From Poronia punctata (Eukaryota > Ascomycota > Sordariomycetes > Xylariales > Xylariaceae): 64,000 bases of DNA. Shown in pieces: positions 24,763 to 36,664 of the stretch. Each line of letters starts with the position of its first letter. Within the stretch, counting starts at the first letter, position 1. Location: assembly GCA_022579005.1 (NCBI GenBank), contig MU401521.1, positions 1 to 64,000 on the forward strand, in the 5' to 3' direction. Under the pieces are notes generated by a model. It was not told the DNA's origin, did no database searches, and saw only the letters and a list, made by a program, of their open reading frames with translations. Both the position numbers and the translations under genes were made by a program.

Positions 24763-25890
24763 CGTAACACTATTTTGACTCGAAATGGGGGAAGGACGGT
24801 CGATATCTCTTGCGAAAGGGTATCAAATGAGAATATCGCAAAACGCCGTGGTGTATAAGGGATGGAGGCAAGGATAGATAAGGTCTTGTAGTGGTGAACA
24901 AGTCCTTAGGCTAGTAATGTGTACAAGTAGAAATAGGTGGTAGTTTATTACGTTAGTACCCTTTTACTAGCTCCGAGTGGATATCGTGAGATGGTGGGCA
25001 ATTGCGGGACTGGTTGACAGTTTGAGGCGTCCCAGGCCGATTTGGAATAGGCCGGTGGTTGCCTCCTTCAGGGACTTGTTTTCGTACTGTACCTTTAGTA
25101 CGACTAATGAATAGATGCCTAAGATATCTGCGTACCTCTGCTGATATAAAAGTCTAAATGTGGTAGGAAAAATACAGAATAACACGCCAGCTTTTGCGAT
25201 TTGCTCGAGAAGTTTAGAGGTTGGGCGTTTATAAGCTTTATTCCACCATCAGCAAATAACGATGTACGGGCGCGAGCGGCAACGTTGTCGTCAGAGACGG
25301 CAAGGAAAGCTCATGTCACCTGCCACTGTACTGTAGCTTGACCCGCCGAAAACGTGGGGTTTTGGACTAAAGTCTATAAATCGTGGCGCAGCATTTGATG
25401 TCAATTTCTACCCAGCCACATATACTGCGTCATTCTACCCGCAACAGTCAGCTGTTCCCGTAGGTACCTGATGAACCTCCCCGGCACCCCGGCTCGACTC
25501 CTTTTCTAGGGTCCACTACGTAATTAGATGAATGTGGAACAAAGACCAAGACCCTTTCACAAGTGACAAGTCACAAGACAGCCAGCCTAGCCTTGCGAGC
25601 GAGAGAGCCAGCCGAGTACTTGGGAATCAACGAAATTCTACACGTAAACGAACAACCGAATTACCTAACCTACCTTGCAAATAGATAGGTAATACCACCT
25701 CACCTCCTACCAGTCGCCATCCTTTTTTTCTTGAGCGAATCCTACATTTTGACCTTGACCCGGCTTTCCCGATCGTCATCCGGGTCCCTACCTACAACGA
25801 CCAAAATAATCCATCAACACCCCAAACACCATTCTGAACCCGAAAAGCAAAGAGGAAACGAAAAGAAGCAAAAAATAAAAAAATAAAAAA
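24763..25890. promoter_or_regulatory. Shared divergent promoter region (YSC84-like / SNARE)
   Basis: This 1.1-kb stretch separates two start codons pointing away from each other, so it must contain both promoters and leaders. The SNARE side is strongly pyrimidine-rich, then A-rich directly before ATG 25891 (AAAAAAATGTCC). TACCTA words occur at about 25660-25695. No specific transcription-factor site can be assigned with confidence. Confidence 0.6.
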
Positions 25891-26276
25891 ATGTCCGAAG
25901 CCTACGAGCGCGAGCGCCAAAACAACGCGCGTCTAGAAGAGCTATCGGCAAAAGTATCTTCCCTCCGCGGCGTAACGGTAGACATATACGACAATGCGCG
26001 AGCGCAAGACGTCATAGATCATACCGTAAGTCCTTCTTTCCCTTCCCATTCCCTATCCCCCTTCTTTATCACTCTGCGCAAAATCCCGTCCGAACTAACG
26101 CGAATTACAACAACAAGTCCGACACATTCTCCTCCATGTCAACACAACTCAAAGGATCAGCCGGTCGTCTGGGTCGAATGGCAGCCGCCGGAAATAAAGT
26201 CGCCATTTTCAAATTATCCGGGATTATCATCGGCGTGTTTTTGGTCTTGTATTATCTCGCCAAGTGGATTTTTTAA
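25891..26276 (+). CDS. SFT1: Sft1/Bet1-type Qc-SNARE, tail-anchored, 97 aa
   Basis: Two exons, 25891-26025 and 26118-26276, split by a 92-bp intron (GTAAGT; CTAAC before the acceptor). Reading through the intron would destroy the conserved C-terminus. The SNARE helix covers about residues 10-70 (ARLEELSAKVSSLRGVTVDI, then DVIDHTSDTFSSMSTQLKGS and AGRLGRMAAAGNKVA). A single hydrophobic anchor (KLSGIIIGVFLVLYYLAKWIF, residues 77-97) ends at the stop codon, typical of a tail-anchored SNARE. The short length and absence of the longer Bet1 N-terminus favour Sft1, which acts in retrograde traffic within the Golgi; Bet1 (ER-to-Golgi) is the alternative. It is divergent from the SYLF-SH3 gene and convergent with the ArfGAP gene. 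Confidence 0.88.
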
Positions 26277-26373
26277 GAAAAAAAAATTCCGGGGTTTCTT
26301 TCTTTTTCCCCCTAAAAGTCGGTCGATGCAAAAGAAATTTCGAAATAAGGGAATACGCGCGACACGGGCACAT

Positions 26374-26414
<41 letters not shown>

Positions 26415-27074
26415 GTACGATACGATACGAAACGGTGCGATACGGATTGCGGGCGGTCGATTTGACAAGACAAGACAAGACAAAGACAAGAAATCGATAA
26501 CGAAATGTCGAGCAGACGGAGCGCGGAGACGTACATGTGTAATAACACGTACTGGCCTCACACGGCTCATCCTGGGAGATGCTTAGGATCACCTACCTGG
26601 CATCGGGGGGCGGTATTCGAGGAACATCGAAACGAGAGGGCCAAGCCGAATAGCTGGCCGAATAACATGGACGCGAAAGCGATTTGTGAGTAAACGGACG
26701 GTATCTCGCTTGATTGAGATGTCTTGGTGTGGTGGTTATTGAGAAAAACACTGAAAGCAATTCAGCATAGCAACGGGCGTTAAAGTTTTGGGTGTTCAAG
26801 GTCTTTGGTTTGTAATAGGTAATTGAATTGAAAAAGGTTCATACTGCAATCACAAGCATCATACATGTAGAACAAACAGAGCAAAGTTCTCGACGGCTGG
26901 TGCTTCATTCATAACCTCATCTCATAATATACTATAAAGCTATACTAAACGGGAATTCGAGTTTTGGTTCCACAGTAAAGATCATATACCTTCTAGTAGC
27001 GCGCACCGTCGTCAATGACCCTTTTATCACTGCCATCCAGTATATATAACCCATGCCTTGACGACACAGAAACT
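26277..27074. other. Intergenic region between convergent genes
   Basis: This is the 3' flank of the SNARE gene and of the ArfGAP gene. It contains a tetranucleotide (GACA/CAGA) tract and GATAC and AAGAC repeats. The open frames here (26214-26592, minus strand) merely translate those repeats as SVCL units. No independent gene is seen. Confidence 0.7.
26374..26413. repeat. (CAGA)n microsatellite
   Basis: About ten copies of a CAGA/GACA tetranucleotide lie roughly 100 bp downstream of the SNARE stop codon, probably in its 3' UTR. A shorter tract of the same unit occurs at about 22311-22328. Confidence 0.85.
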
Positions 27075-28849
27075 CTACTCCCAGACGTTAGAAAAGAGGT
27101 CGTCATTGCCAAAACCTCCAGCCGGCTTCGACCCGGTGTTGGTTGACTGTGCACCGGTACTGCTTGTCCAACCACCAAACTCTTCATCAGCAGCAACCTT
27201 TGGTGCAGGCGCAAACCCTCCAGAAGCGCCAGGCACTATGCTCTGGGTGGCGAACGAGCCGCCGGCACTGCTGCCCCAACCACCAAAGTCGTCGCTAACA
27301 CTAGTAGGTGCTAGGGGCTTTGCCGCCGGACTTTTCAAAGCGGCCGGGGCGGCTGCCGGTTCCGGGTTGCCCCATGCGTTGCCCCACACGTCTGAATCGG
27401 ATGTGCCGATGGGGGCCGGAGCGGGTATTGAAGGATTTGCTGGCTTGGCTGGGGCGGCCGAAAGGTTGAAAACAGAGTTCGATGTCGGCGCTGGTGACTT
27501 GGGTGCCGCAGATGGAGCCACAGTTGATTGGGTAGGCGCACCCCAATCAACAAGGTCTCCCAGACCGGATGAGGACGACGTCTGGACAGGCTTGGCAGAA
27601 GGGGCAGCGGTGCTGAAAGCGCTGAAATTGCTGGTAGTCGTAGACGGTTGCTTCTGGTGGTGCGCGGTGGACTGGGCAGGTTTGCTATCAAAGAAACTTC
27701 CGCCCGATAGGTTGGAAAAGGCGTTGTTGGTTGGTTGAGGGGTTGAGCGGTTACTAGACGCACTCGACATACTCGTCAAGCTGGCAAATGCATCTCTCTG
27801 CGGGCTCTTAGGAGACGTTGTGTTCCCGAAACTCAAGCCGGCAAATGCGTCGTTGAGATTCCCGCTAGTGGAACTTTTATGCTGGTGTCCCGCTCCAGGC
27901 GACTGCATGGCGCCAAAGCCACTGAAGGACCCGCTGGCAGCATGCGCCGATTGCTGGGGCGGTGGTTGAGGCCGCGGCGCAGATGCGTACAGCGACAGGA
28001 TGGATTGTTTGAGGTCTGGTCTAGACTGACCGCCAACGCCTCCTGTGCCGGTGGTACTAGCGGGCCTAGGAGGGGCAACAGGTGCCTCGCCCAAAAAGTC
28101 TAGACCTAGAAGCGAGTTGTTGGGGTTGGAAGCCTTCGGGGGAGCAGGCGCAGCTTTAGGCGGTACTTGTTGATAAGATGATGGTCCGGCCGTACTAGCT
28201 CTGGGCGGAACGTCACTACCGCCGATAAGGTCGACTTGTGGTGCAGCTCGAGGACTCGGGGTTTGTACGGCGGCGGCGTTGTTCCGGAGGGAAGTTTTCC
28301 GCTCAACAGCCTGCTTCTCTTTGACGATGCTCAAAGGTACCTCGTCGTCGCCTTCGGCGTCGAGATCGGCGGGGTTCGGCATAGGCCCGTCCATGGCCCA
28401 TCGCTTGAGCTCGTACTTGGTTCTTATGAAATTCTCGATCTTGGCTTCCGAAGGCACGTGGCCGGGCGCCAACTTGGCTTCCCAATACTTGTTCGCCCGA
28501 GCATTTCCCCAGCTTAAGACACTCTTCAATTGTTCATCCGTCCAGGAATCCAGATCGACCGACTTGACGCGCGAAATGTGTGTACCCATGCCACGATGGA
28601 TACCGGAGCAACGAATACATATGAAGATGCCGAGATTCCAACTAGCCCATCGGGGATCTGATACGAACAGAGATGTCAGCTTTTGCCACCGCCCATGCGT
28701 GCGAGACGATGGCTGTATATGGGCGACTCACGTTTATTCCGCTTGCAGTCGGCGCATACTTTGTTGGCCTCCAGCTTCAGGAGACTCTTGATGGTCTGCT
28801 GGTTTTGGGCTGCCCTTTCGGCAGCAGGGTTGGGCGGCCGCCGAGACAT
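27075..28849 (-). CDS. AGE2: ArfGAP of the Age2/SMAP type, 566 aa
   Basis: Exons on the minus strand: 28849-28732 and 28657-27075, with a 74-bp intron (donor GTGAGT, acceptor ATCAG) placed inside the zinc finger. The joined protein gives the ArfGAP fold at about residues 18-135. Zinc ligands are C32, C35, C53 and C56 (CADC...CIRC), followed by SGIHRGMG, where R61 is the expected catalytic arginine finger. HISRVKSVDLDSW and WGNARANKYWEAKL follow. The rest is a long disordered Ser/Pro/Ala/Gln region rich in FG- and GFG-like and W-containing motifs (FGGWG, DVWGNAWG), ending DLFSNVWE. Such acidic/aromatic motifs are typical of proteins that bind clathrin and adaptors. It stimulates GTP hydrolysis by Arf1 and works at the trans-Golgi/endosomal membranes in yeast. 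The start has 17 residues before the domain, as in relatives. Confidence 0.95.
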
Positions 28850-31800
28850 CTTTAATCAAACCCAACGTACAAATCTGATGTGTTCGCGCGGGCTGGCGGA
28901 ATCCGGAAGTGCCGTGGAGAAGGGAGTATGTAGAAAGGGGTGGCCTAGATCGGATTGTATAGTGGTATCTTCGCAGTGGGGGGTTTAGATACCTAACCTA
29001 GCTTTGTTGTTACGTGCTGATATGAAATTCCAAAAGAGATGATGTCTTTGAAGGCTACCCAAATAACAAGGTTACATAAGGCAGGTGTGGCTTGCCCCCC
29101 TCCTTATTGGGTCCGAAGATGATTGGGCCTCCGGCCCCAACGGTGTGGAGCTACAGCAGGGTACAGTAAAATACACGTAAAATGTCCGTACGGACATACA
29201 TTTGCACTGTATTTGCAGTCCTCCTCGCTTTTACTCGTAGACTCACAAAGATGTCTGTGTGGGTTGGGTTAGGTGAGTAAGTAGCTAGGTTAGGTAGGAA
29301 CATTACTGTCATCGTAGAGGTTTCAACTAACTTAGGATTCAGATATTTAGACTTGATAACGATATGTGGAAAACTTACCTCAAATCAACACCTACACGTT
29401 GGTACCTAAGGTACTAATGTGTTTAATGCTTCGAGTTCTTTCCACCTACACGTTGCTTACAGAAGAAATTTCATATGCTGGCAGCTGCCCCCTGAGTCTG
29501 AACCACGTGCTCGCCCTGCATATTTGTGCGGCCCGCACCTATCCTGCAGTAGGTAGGCGACGGGAACTTCGGCTTCTGTAGTTGCATAGTAAAGGCCGTT
29601 GTAAGAGTCCACTGCAGTGTGAAAGGCTCTTATGCACCCATGCAGGGCCTCGGCCTAGACTCCATCGTCATGTATCTTGTTATGTATCCCTGAGCCTGCG
29701 GAGTGGTTTTCTGTGTCGTTTATGTCACCTGTATGGGGCCAGTAACAACAATACCACGTTGGAACTTGCATTGCCCTCTAATGGTTCTTTTCAGGAAGCT
29801 CTTGTGAAGCCCCCAGCTCGATCAACTTGGTTTTAGGAGTCCGTAGTTTGGTCCCAACCTGGTGCTTGGTAAGATATGTGCTGGATAAACGGTATATGCT
29901 CGTATTCATTTGTGATCACTCAACATCAGACCATGACGTTTACCTACCGGAAGAATCATAACAGGTGAAAAGCTGCAGACAGGATAAACAGTAGTACAAC
30001 ACTCACTTCGCAGGATACCCTAAACAGGGCATTGCCAGGCCGATAGTGATGTTGGACGGAGATGCCCGCAGATTCAGTAATCAGATCCTGCAGGCGCTGG
30101 ATGAAGAAACTAATCAACTTTCTTCTTTTCTTGCTATCCATCTCACAAGTGCCGCTCCCTTTTACGTCGTGCCTCGCTTCCCCTGAGCTGTAAGCATGTC
30201 CTCAAGCCTAACTAGGCATCTCTGTGACGACACTATTGGAGATCCTATATATATATCACTTTGTCAATGCCCGAAACCGAGACAAGGGCATATACGAACT
30301 CATTGGGTTGGACTGCCTTCAGGTAAGGACCAAGGAAAGGCATTCAAGAACCATCGTCACCGCATATGTTGTGAAGGGCAGATCCGGCAAGTATACGCAA
30401 GTATGTGTCGGGTGACGGTTACGAGGATTTTCAGGCTTCCACACGCCGTGTGACAGGCCGAGTATCCGCCATGTGACTCGCTGTTTGTCTTACAGCTCGG
30501 CCACATCCCTTACCCTGATAAGAAGCCGTCTTGAGGCCCCGGCGTGCCCCTTATCATCACCCGTCCTCGGCCCAAGGCCGATGTTTAGGAGCAGCGCAGT
30601 GTTAGAAACTCGTTAGGCATCACCGACAATTTGCCTCAATGGCCGGTCTATTGGCAACCGGCCCTTCAAGGCTGCAAGAGGCCGATGATGTTATCTGTTG
30701 GCAGTACTGTTGGTAGGTAGTTAACAGGTCTTTGTAAGGTCACCTCGACGTAGGTGACACTGTCGACAACAGCACCGCATTCTGTATCTTGGTCACGCCA
30801 GTTGCGTAGATCTGTCAGTAGCTGCAAGATCCCAATTCGCCATCCACGAGATTTCCCTCCGCATCGTCACCTAACCCCCGTGTCAAGCCAGGATCAGTGG
30901 CTCTCAGTTGATCGCAACGTAACCTGTTCCCATAAGAGATTCAATACGCCGCAGTAACCACCGAATGAGTCCATAAAGGTATACACGGCGTAACAGTAAA
31001 TTGGCGGGTCGGTCGAAAAAGCACCGTCGCGGTATGGCAAGGTTAAGACTCTTCCCGGGGGGGGGGAAATCGAAACAGTGGAAATACACATTCCATGGTA
31101 ACGCTCTCAGCACTTGTACCCTCTTAGGAAGTGGACGCCATGGCTTGGACAGGCATCAAAGATACGCCCCGGTAGTTAGACATTTTCTTTCTCATCAGCT
31201 TGGGCACCTACGGCCTTACGGCATCTTGAGTTGTCTCGTGCTGCGCATAGAGTTGCCCTCCTTCCGGGCCGGACTCTGGTAGTGTAAAGTATGGCGAACA
31301 TTGCTTGGCTGGGGTGACAGGAGGACGTGGCACGAAAACACGCTACCCACGCTTCGGCTGGAATTCTTTGTCCTGCCTCAACCCGGAGAACTCGCCTGGA
31401 CGAACCATGTAAGAAAGGATGACCGGCAGATGGAAGTTGTCCCTGAGGATCGTCCCAGGGGATATCCCGCGTGGTCTGAGCCCATCGTCGGAAAAGGGCT
31501 CAATCAGGCTGGCATCCAGCTTTCGGCGCTGGGCATGGACGGAGCTGGAAGAGACTATCACCCAGACATTCAAGGCCCACTATCCCTTCAGGTCGGTTCA
31601 GTCGCGTGATTCGGCCAATCTTTCTTGCAGTTGTGCCATGTCATGCGGGTCGACGACCCAGTACCGCGGTACCCATAACAAACCGGGAATGATCCTCGCC
31701 AACCAAGCTTTGGTCAATCTTAGGTACCCGTTGACGACGACGGGCAGTCTTCGAAAGCCTACTCAAGCAAAGTCTAGTTATAGCTCGGCTAAAGGCAGGT

Positions 31801-34800
31801 AAACGGCCGGAGGCATGACGGTTCTGCAGTTTTAGTGCAGCCTGTATTTACCGTGAAACCCTGGTTGCGCTTGGTCAAAACTTAAAAGGGTACGGCAGGA
31901 ATGTCTCAATGTAGGGAAATATTTCAATGATGAAACTTTCGGCTTGACGGTCTAGCTACGAAATCCCACAGCTTGACCAAACCCGGCCTGCCCGGTCGAA
32001 AAGCAAGACCGAAGCCCAACCTCACCCACGCGTGGAAGTTCTTACTGTACCTCGTAGCTTATTAGTGAGTAGGTATTATTAGCCTTTACGTCATTTCCAG
32101 ATCAACAGTGGTCACCCGATCCTTCTGTATCTTCGGCTATGCCCACAAGGCTTGAAAATGTACTCGTGTGTATCCATAGCTCTCTTCATTTACGTGTAAA
32201 TGATTTGTCGGACACGGCAGGTACGTGGATGTTGTCGGTTAGGTACGCAAGCCTCTCTTGTTGGGCCTTGTAGATAGATAGCGACCGGGTTCCAATCGCT
32301 TACACCTGCATTGTCATGACGATGAACCGGTCTTCCCTTGCCGGTTGAGAAGATTTCAGTTCAGCTGGAGAATCGGGCAGGGTGCGATTCCAACGGCCGG
32401 GGTCCACTTAGACAAAATTGAAATAGGTAGGTACCTGCATCACATACCTACCCGTACAGCGCAGGCAGGCTAATGCGTTCTTCCGTAGACGTAGGCTGCC
32501 AGCCAGAGCGCCTGATAACAGAAGACATATTAGGGAAGCCGAGTGGGTGTTGACTTGGCCTTGGCCGGCTATCGATTTCGTACGCGTATATGCTGGGCTT
32601 TACGTGAAGAGATGTCCCCAACCTCGTGAGTCGTAGCTACCCTCTTACCTGGTCTGTCTCTGCGCCTGCTCTGTCTGCTCTGCAGTCCGACGAATTTATT
32701 AGCATCGACGGAGTGGGTTTCCGGCAATTGACATCGCCCTTTTACACTGTCCGCGCTGCCTTGTCGTCTGACAGCCAATGAAGACAGGAGGAGAAACTGG
32801 ACCTTGCGTTAGCGCTCACTTATATCCCCGTACCTCATGCCTGTACTAGAAATAAGAACCTCTGCTTCACAATACTCTCTTCCCCTGGCCCAATCCTGGG
32901 GTTGGGCTTGAAATTCAAACTGTTGCCTTGAACAGTACGTCAGGCAAACTGTTATTATTGGACGGATATGACAAGGCCTTGAAGTTGTTGAACCTTCGGA
33001 GCTGGTCCTTGCAGACTGGACGCTGCTCGTGCTTCACAAGTCATGCTTGCCAATGCTCAGTCCCCTGCCAGCCTGCCCTGTCGCGGCATACGTATGGGAC
33101 TATACCAGGTACGTGCTAGTGTGCCTGACTAGTCGGAACCATGTCTGCATAACAGACTAAGCATGGGCTAGTGCTAGGCCTAGCTTCTTAAGGCTAGGGG
33201 TTAAATGCAAGAGATAATGCAGTCCTTCCTTCCATCCCTGTTGGGCTATAAGTCTGGCAATACTATAGAAAAAAGCAAATACCAAAGACCTGCCACCTCA
33301 CGTACCTACCGAACTCACCCCGGAAGTGATTTTTACCCGTACTTACATGTAGGCAGAATTATAGCGATATTATTCCTTACAGGATACCAAGGTAGGATGA
33401 ACAGGGCCTCAAGCCTCAAATGCCGCAGCTAACGCATGGTTCTTCCCCTGTTCTCGACCACCCTCGCACAGAATCGGCAGGGCCCGGTAGCGTCAGCCAT
33501 CGCAAGCCTTACGTGTGACGGTGATAAGACTCGGGGAATTACTTGCTGCTCCGATCTCTGCTCTGCACAACCGTTCTGCTGTTCCGTGGCGTGAATCACC
33601 GTCCCGTTGGGTCTTTACGGCTTTTGGGCCGATAACAACGTAGTGTCGCCCGAGCCTCGTGTGTTCACGTAACGTACAGAAACAGGGTGTTGGCTCGGTA
33701 ATGCGGTCTGTAGCTTATCCAGGGCGTGGTTGCCTTATGGCTGCAAGCCATGGAAGGCATATAGGCGGTATTTCTCTTCTGACTGAAGAGACTGTGGTCC
33801 AGAGGGGGCATGGAACGTGCCGTACCTATCGACGTAAAGATTTGCCTAGGATGTAGAAAATGATGGGCTGGCGTTGGGATTGCAGAATCTCTTTGTGTTG
33901 GTACGCCACGCCACGCTACGTTGCGGAACAGATGGTCTGATACGGCACACACCTAGTAGAAATCATCAGGCGAGCCCTTTCGTTTGTGTAACAGGTCGTC
34001 TCCCAAGCCACCAGTCCCGACATGCATATTTCCTCCTGGGTGAGTGACACCAGAGCGCCGATAGGACTCGCCTCGCAGTTTGACAGCAGCAATGACATAC
34101 CTCCCTTTCATGCACGTCTGGCAGCAAGTGAAACACCAGCGACATTCAGACACTACGGGCTGCCGCTGCCGGAGCTGTCAACAACAACCCTGTTACCCCT
34201 GTTATTTGTGCCGAACACCCAACGCGAGACGCGCCTCGCCTGCTTGCCCGTTCGTCGACAGACCTAACCATGCAACAGAAGCCAGATGCAAGGGGCCAAG
34301 GGCTTCGTTCTCTCCTGATGCGGGGGAGCCGCCAATTGTCCACCGCGGAAAATTCCCTTTCAGCGTATCTTCTTCGTCGCTGCATCGATTTTCTGCATTG
34401 GCCTAAACTATATCTCCCTTACGCGTAGGTAGGCAACAAATAGCCCAGCCTCAGTGAGAGCCCATTGGCCCGTCGACATGGATACACAGAAGCACAGGCA
34501 CATCCACTTTCGGTCAAGTTGTGAACTGCTACTACCCAGAAGCTACAAGGAAAGTACCTGCCATACTTCCAATACTATCGAACGTAACTTACGTTTGCTT
34601 GCCCTTGGCCCCTCGTGCTTTCTTTTGCACCCCAATTGTTCGGCACGAGTGGGGCGGGATGCATCTAGTTGCACATTATGCATACCGCCCTATACCACAA
34701 ACGTCCTGGTTGCTTTCGATGTCACTTACAAACAAAGTTTAGACCTGGCCATGTTGTTTCGTACTCCCTCTTCTAGCCAGACTGGGAAGATCTTGGGCCC

Positions 34801-35924
34801 ACCGTCCCAGGAATGAGCAATACGGGCCGCGGAGAGGAAATCACTCGAGAAGGAGATAGGCAGTCATAGGAAACTCAGCCGGTTGAGAAAAAGCAAACAT
34901 GTGTAAAAAGGGAAGAGCAAAAGGGTCGAGGGATCGACTCTGCTTGCTGCTTCGCGTACTGTAGACGAGTCAGGCAGGTGGTCTTCTGGATTTATTTATT
35001 TTTTTCTCAATTTTCTTTTTTTGTAGTTTTCTGTCGTCAGTCACTTGAGCCTCCGTTCGATCCTTCCTCTCGCTGTGCGCTTCCAGTTGCTAACGTCCCC
35101 CATTATCATGATAAAAAAGCCCGGGCATTCGCTTTTCCCGCCTGCTGTGACCTGACTTGTTGTTTCCTCTTCCCCATCCCGGACCTGCCTTACGTATTAT
35201 GTGTTGCTCTGCCCAGCCCGGCCTAGCCTAACCTGAGCTCGAAGCTTCCATCTTCTATACTTGACCTTAAATCGCCTTCCCTCATCCTTCTTTGACTGCT
35301 TGTCATATTATTACCAACCACCGCAGAGACCCTTCCATGATGCATGATGCCGTCAAATCTGCCGAATAAGCCCCTTTCAATATCCGTACTGCATTACCGT
35401 TGTGCAAACAGTCTGTTGGGACGTCCTAGCTAATCCTCGCCTGCCACATCATCAGTTCCTCAACCTGGCTTTATCTTCTTCAGCCGATCTTACTGTCACT
35501 ACTGAAGCAACCCAAGGGCATCTTCCGTTTACCTACTCAATTGGAGTGTCAGAAACAGAGAAGGGTCGCGCGAGGCCATAAATGAAGAGACGAGAGGTAC
35601 GGGACGGTGTATCAAAAAGCATATAAGTTGCTGGATCCTCGATCAGTTCCTAGCAAAAACACCGGGGTCTACCTACGGAATTTATTAAAAAAGAGAAAGA
35701 CACACGAACAACGCGGGTCTGTGTGCGATACAGACACTTGGAACTGTTGTCCATTTGATCCCCCTCATTCTTCGCATCTCTTGCGCCCTGGCTTGCCTGA
35801 CTTTGCCGTTCTGAGCCCCTCCTAACTAAGGCCGAATTTGATACCACGCCGGATACTCCACGGTTCTCACGGCAACTTGGAAACAACCAGCTCATATCCT
35901 GGAAAGGGTAAACAACTAGGCAAC
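28850..35924. other. 7-kb region with no secure gene
   Basis: Normal base composition but no gene I can support. The longest ATG-started frame, 31419-31802 (+, 127 codons), has a protein-like stretch (WAWTELEETITQTFKAHYPF) but no family resemblance or conserved neighbour exons. A minus-strand frame 30141-30007 (MDSKKRRKLISFFIQRLQDL, then a GTGAGT donor) and the plus-strand candidate at 30209-30534 are equally unresolved. TAGGTA/ACCTAC words recur (for example 29280-29300 and 32425-32450). A CTAGGCCTAG palindrome lies near 33176-33185. The last 700 bases are CT-rich, consistent with a promoter for the gene at 35925. The region could hold non-coding transcripts or decayed genes. Confidence 0.5.
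30209..30534 (+). CDS. Possible small spliced gene, 5' end unresolved
   Basis: An open frame from about 30209 to 30400 reads through YIYHFVNARNRDKGIYELIG and HSRTIVTAYVVKGRSGKYTQ to a GTATGT donor. A 95-bp intron ending in CTTACAG leads to LGHIPYPDKKPS and a stop at 30534, phase 0. The composition and the closing of frame across a good intron are suggestive, but there is no in-frame ATG in the open stretch and no recognised family. An upstream exon or an artefact of chance are both possible. A minus-strand frame starting at 30141 would be divergent from it. Confidence 0.2.
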
Positions 35925-36452
35925 ATGCCGTCCTCACGTCACCGCACTCAGCAGTCGGGCTCATGGCAAGACAAGCTTGAAGGTTAGCTACTTCCAAGGC
36001 CACGCTCGACCTCCTTCACCCCTTAGCGTGCAGACTCGCAGTTAACAGGCGAACTGATATTTCCTTAGAGATGTGCCGTGACTATCAGCTCCAGTTGCCG
36101 GACTACCAACTTGTATCTGACAGGCGAGGCAAGTGACCCCTACTATCACGATATGCTTAAAAGGGACCAGCACCGATAAGAAAGGGGGTTATCCGGTTTA
36201 TTCTTGATCGGCTTCCTCATCCTCACCTTCTTTTCTTTCCCCCCCATTTATCGTCTGTATGTTAACCCGTGGGGTTGCCTCCCTCCAACAGGTGGTCGCA
36301 CAGCATGGTCGAGCGTGGTGACAGTATGTAATCAGCGCATCGAGGCGCGTTATTGGTACGACGGAAACAACCTGAATAACGCCAGAGAAGACGCCGCCGA
36401 GGTCGCCCTCAACTGGCTAAGCAGCAACACGGGGCTAAACAGCGTCTGGTGA
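35925..36452 (+). CDS. Small dsRNA-binding-domain-like protein, 92 aa
   Basis: Three short exons: 35925-35982, 36069-36128 and 36292-36452. Intron 1 (86 bp) is GT-AG. Intron 2 (163 bp) must use a GC donor (G|GCAAGT), because no GT donor nearby keeps the frame; GCAAGT is the usual form of GC-AG introns. The spliced protein reads MPSSRHRTQQSGSWQDKLEE, then CRDYQLQLPDYQLVSDRRGG, then TAWSSVVTVCNQRIEARYWY and ending in an alpha helix NNAREDAAEVALNWL. This is the order of a dsRBD-like fold: an N-terminal helix, a beta sheet (WSSVVTV, ARYWYDG), and a final helix with the A-AAEVALNWL pattern. The canonical lysines (KKxAK) are absent, so RNA binding is unproven. Similar small single-domain proteins occur in Pezizomycotina. 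A GGGTTCTC repeat lies 180 bp downstream. Confidence 0.7.
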
Positions 36453-36631
36453 TTTAATATATGATGCGGAGCACGGCGACGGCGTTATTACTCCATGCCG
36501 GGCCTTTACCTGTGCCAACTCGGAGAGCGATCTCGTCATGCCGATTTTCTCAATTTTTCTTGCTTTTTCTTGCTCCTTCTGCTTGCAGCCTGCGAGATCT
36601 TTTTCGTATTCATGACCCTGTCTAACTGCTC

Positions 36632-36664
36632 GGGTTCTCGGGTTCTCGGGTTCTCGGGTTCTCA
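36632..36664 (+). repeat. (GGGTTCTC)4 repeat
   Basis: Four GGG tracts at 8-base spacing (36632, 36640, 36648, 36656) lie about 180 bp after the stop of the dsRBD-like gene. It is a microsatellite with weak G-quadruplex potential. Confidence 0.7.

Noticed and set aside
26214..26592. Minus-strand ORFs of about 120 codons downstream of the SNARE gene
   Set aside because: They translate the CAGA microsatellite as repeated SVCL units and have no other coding features.
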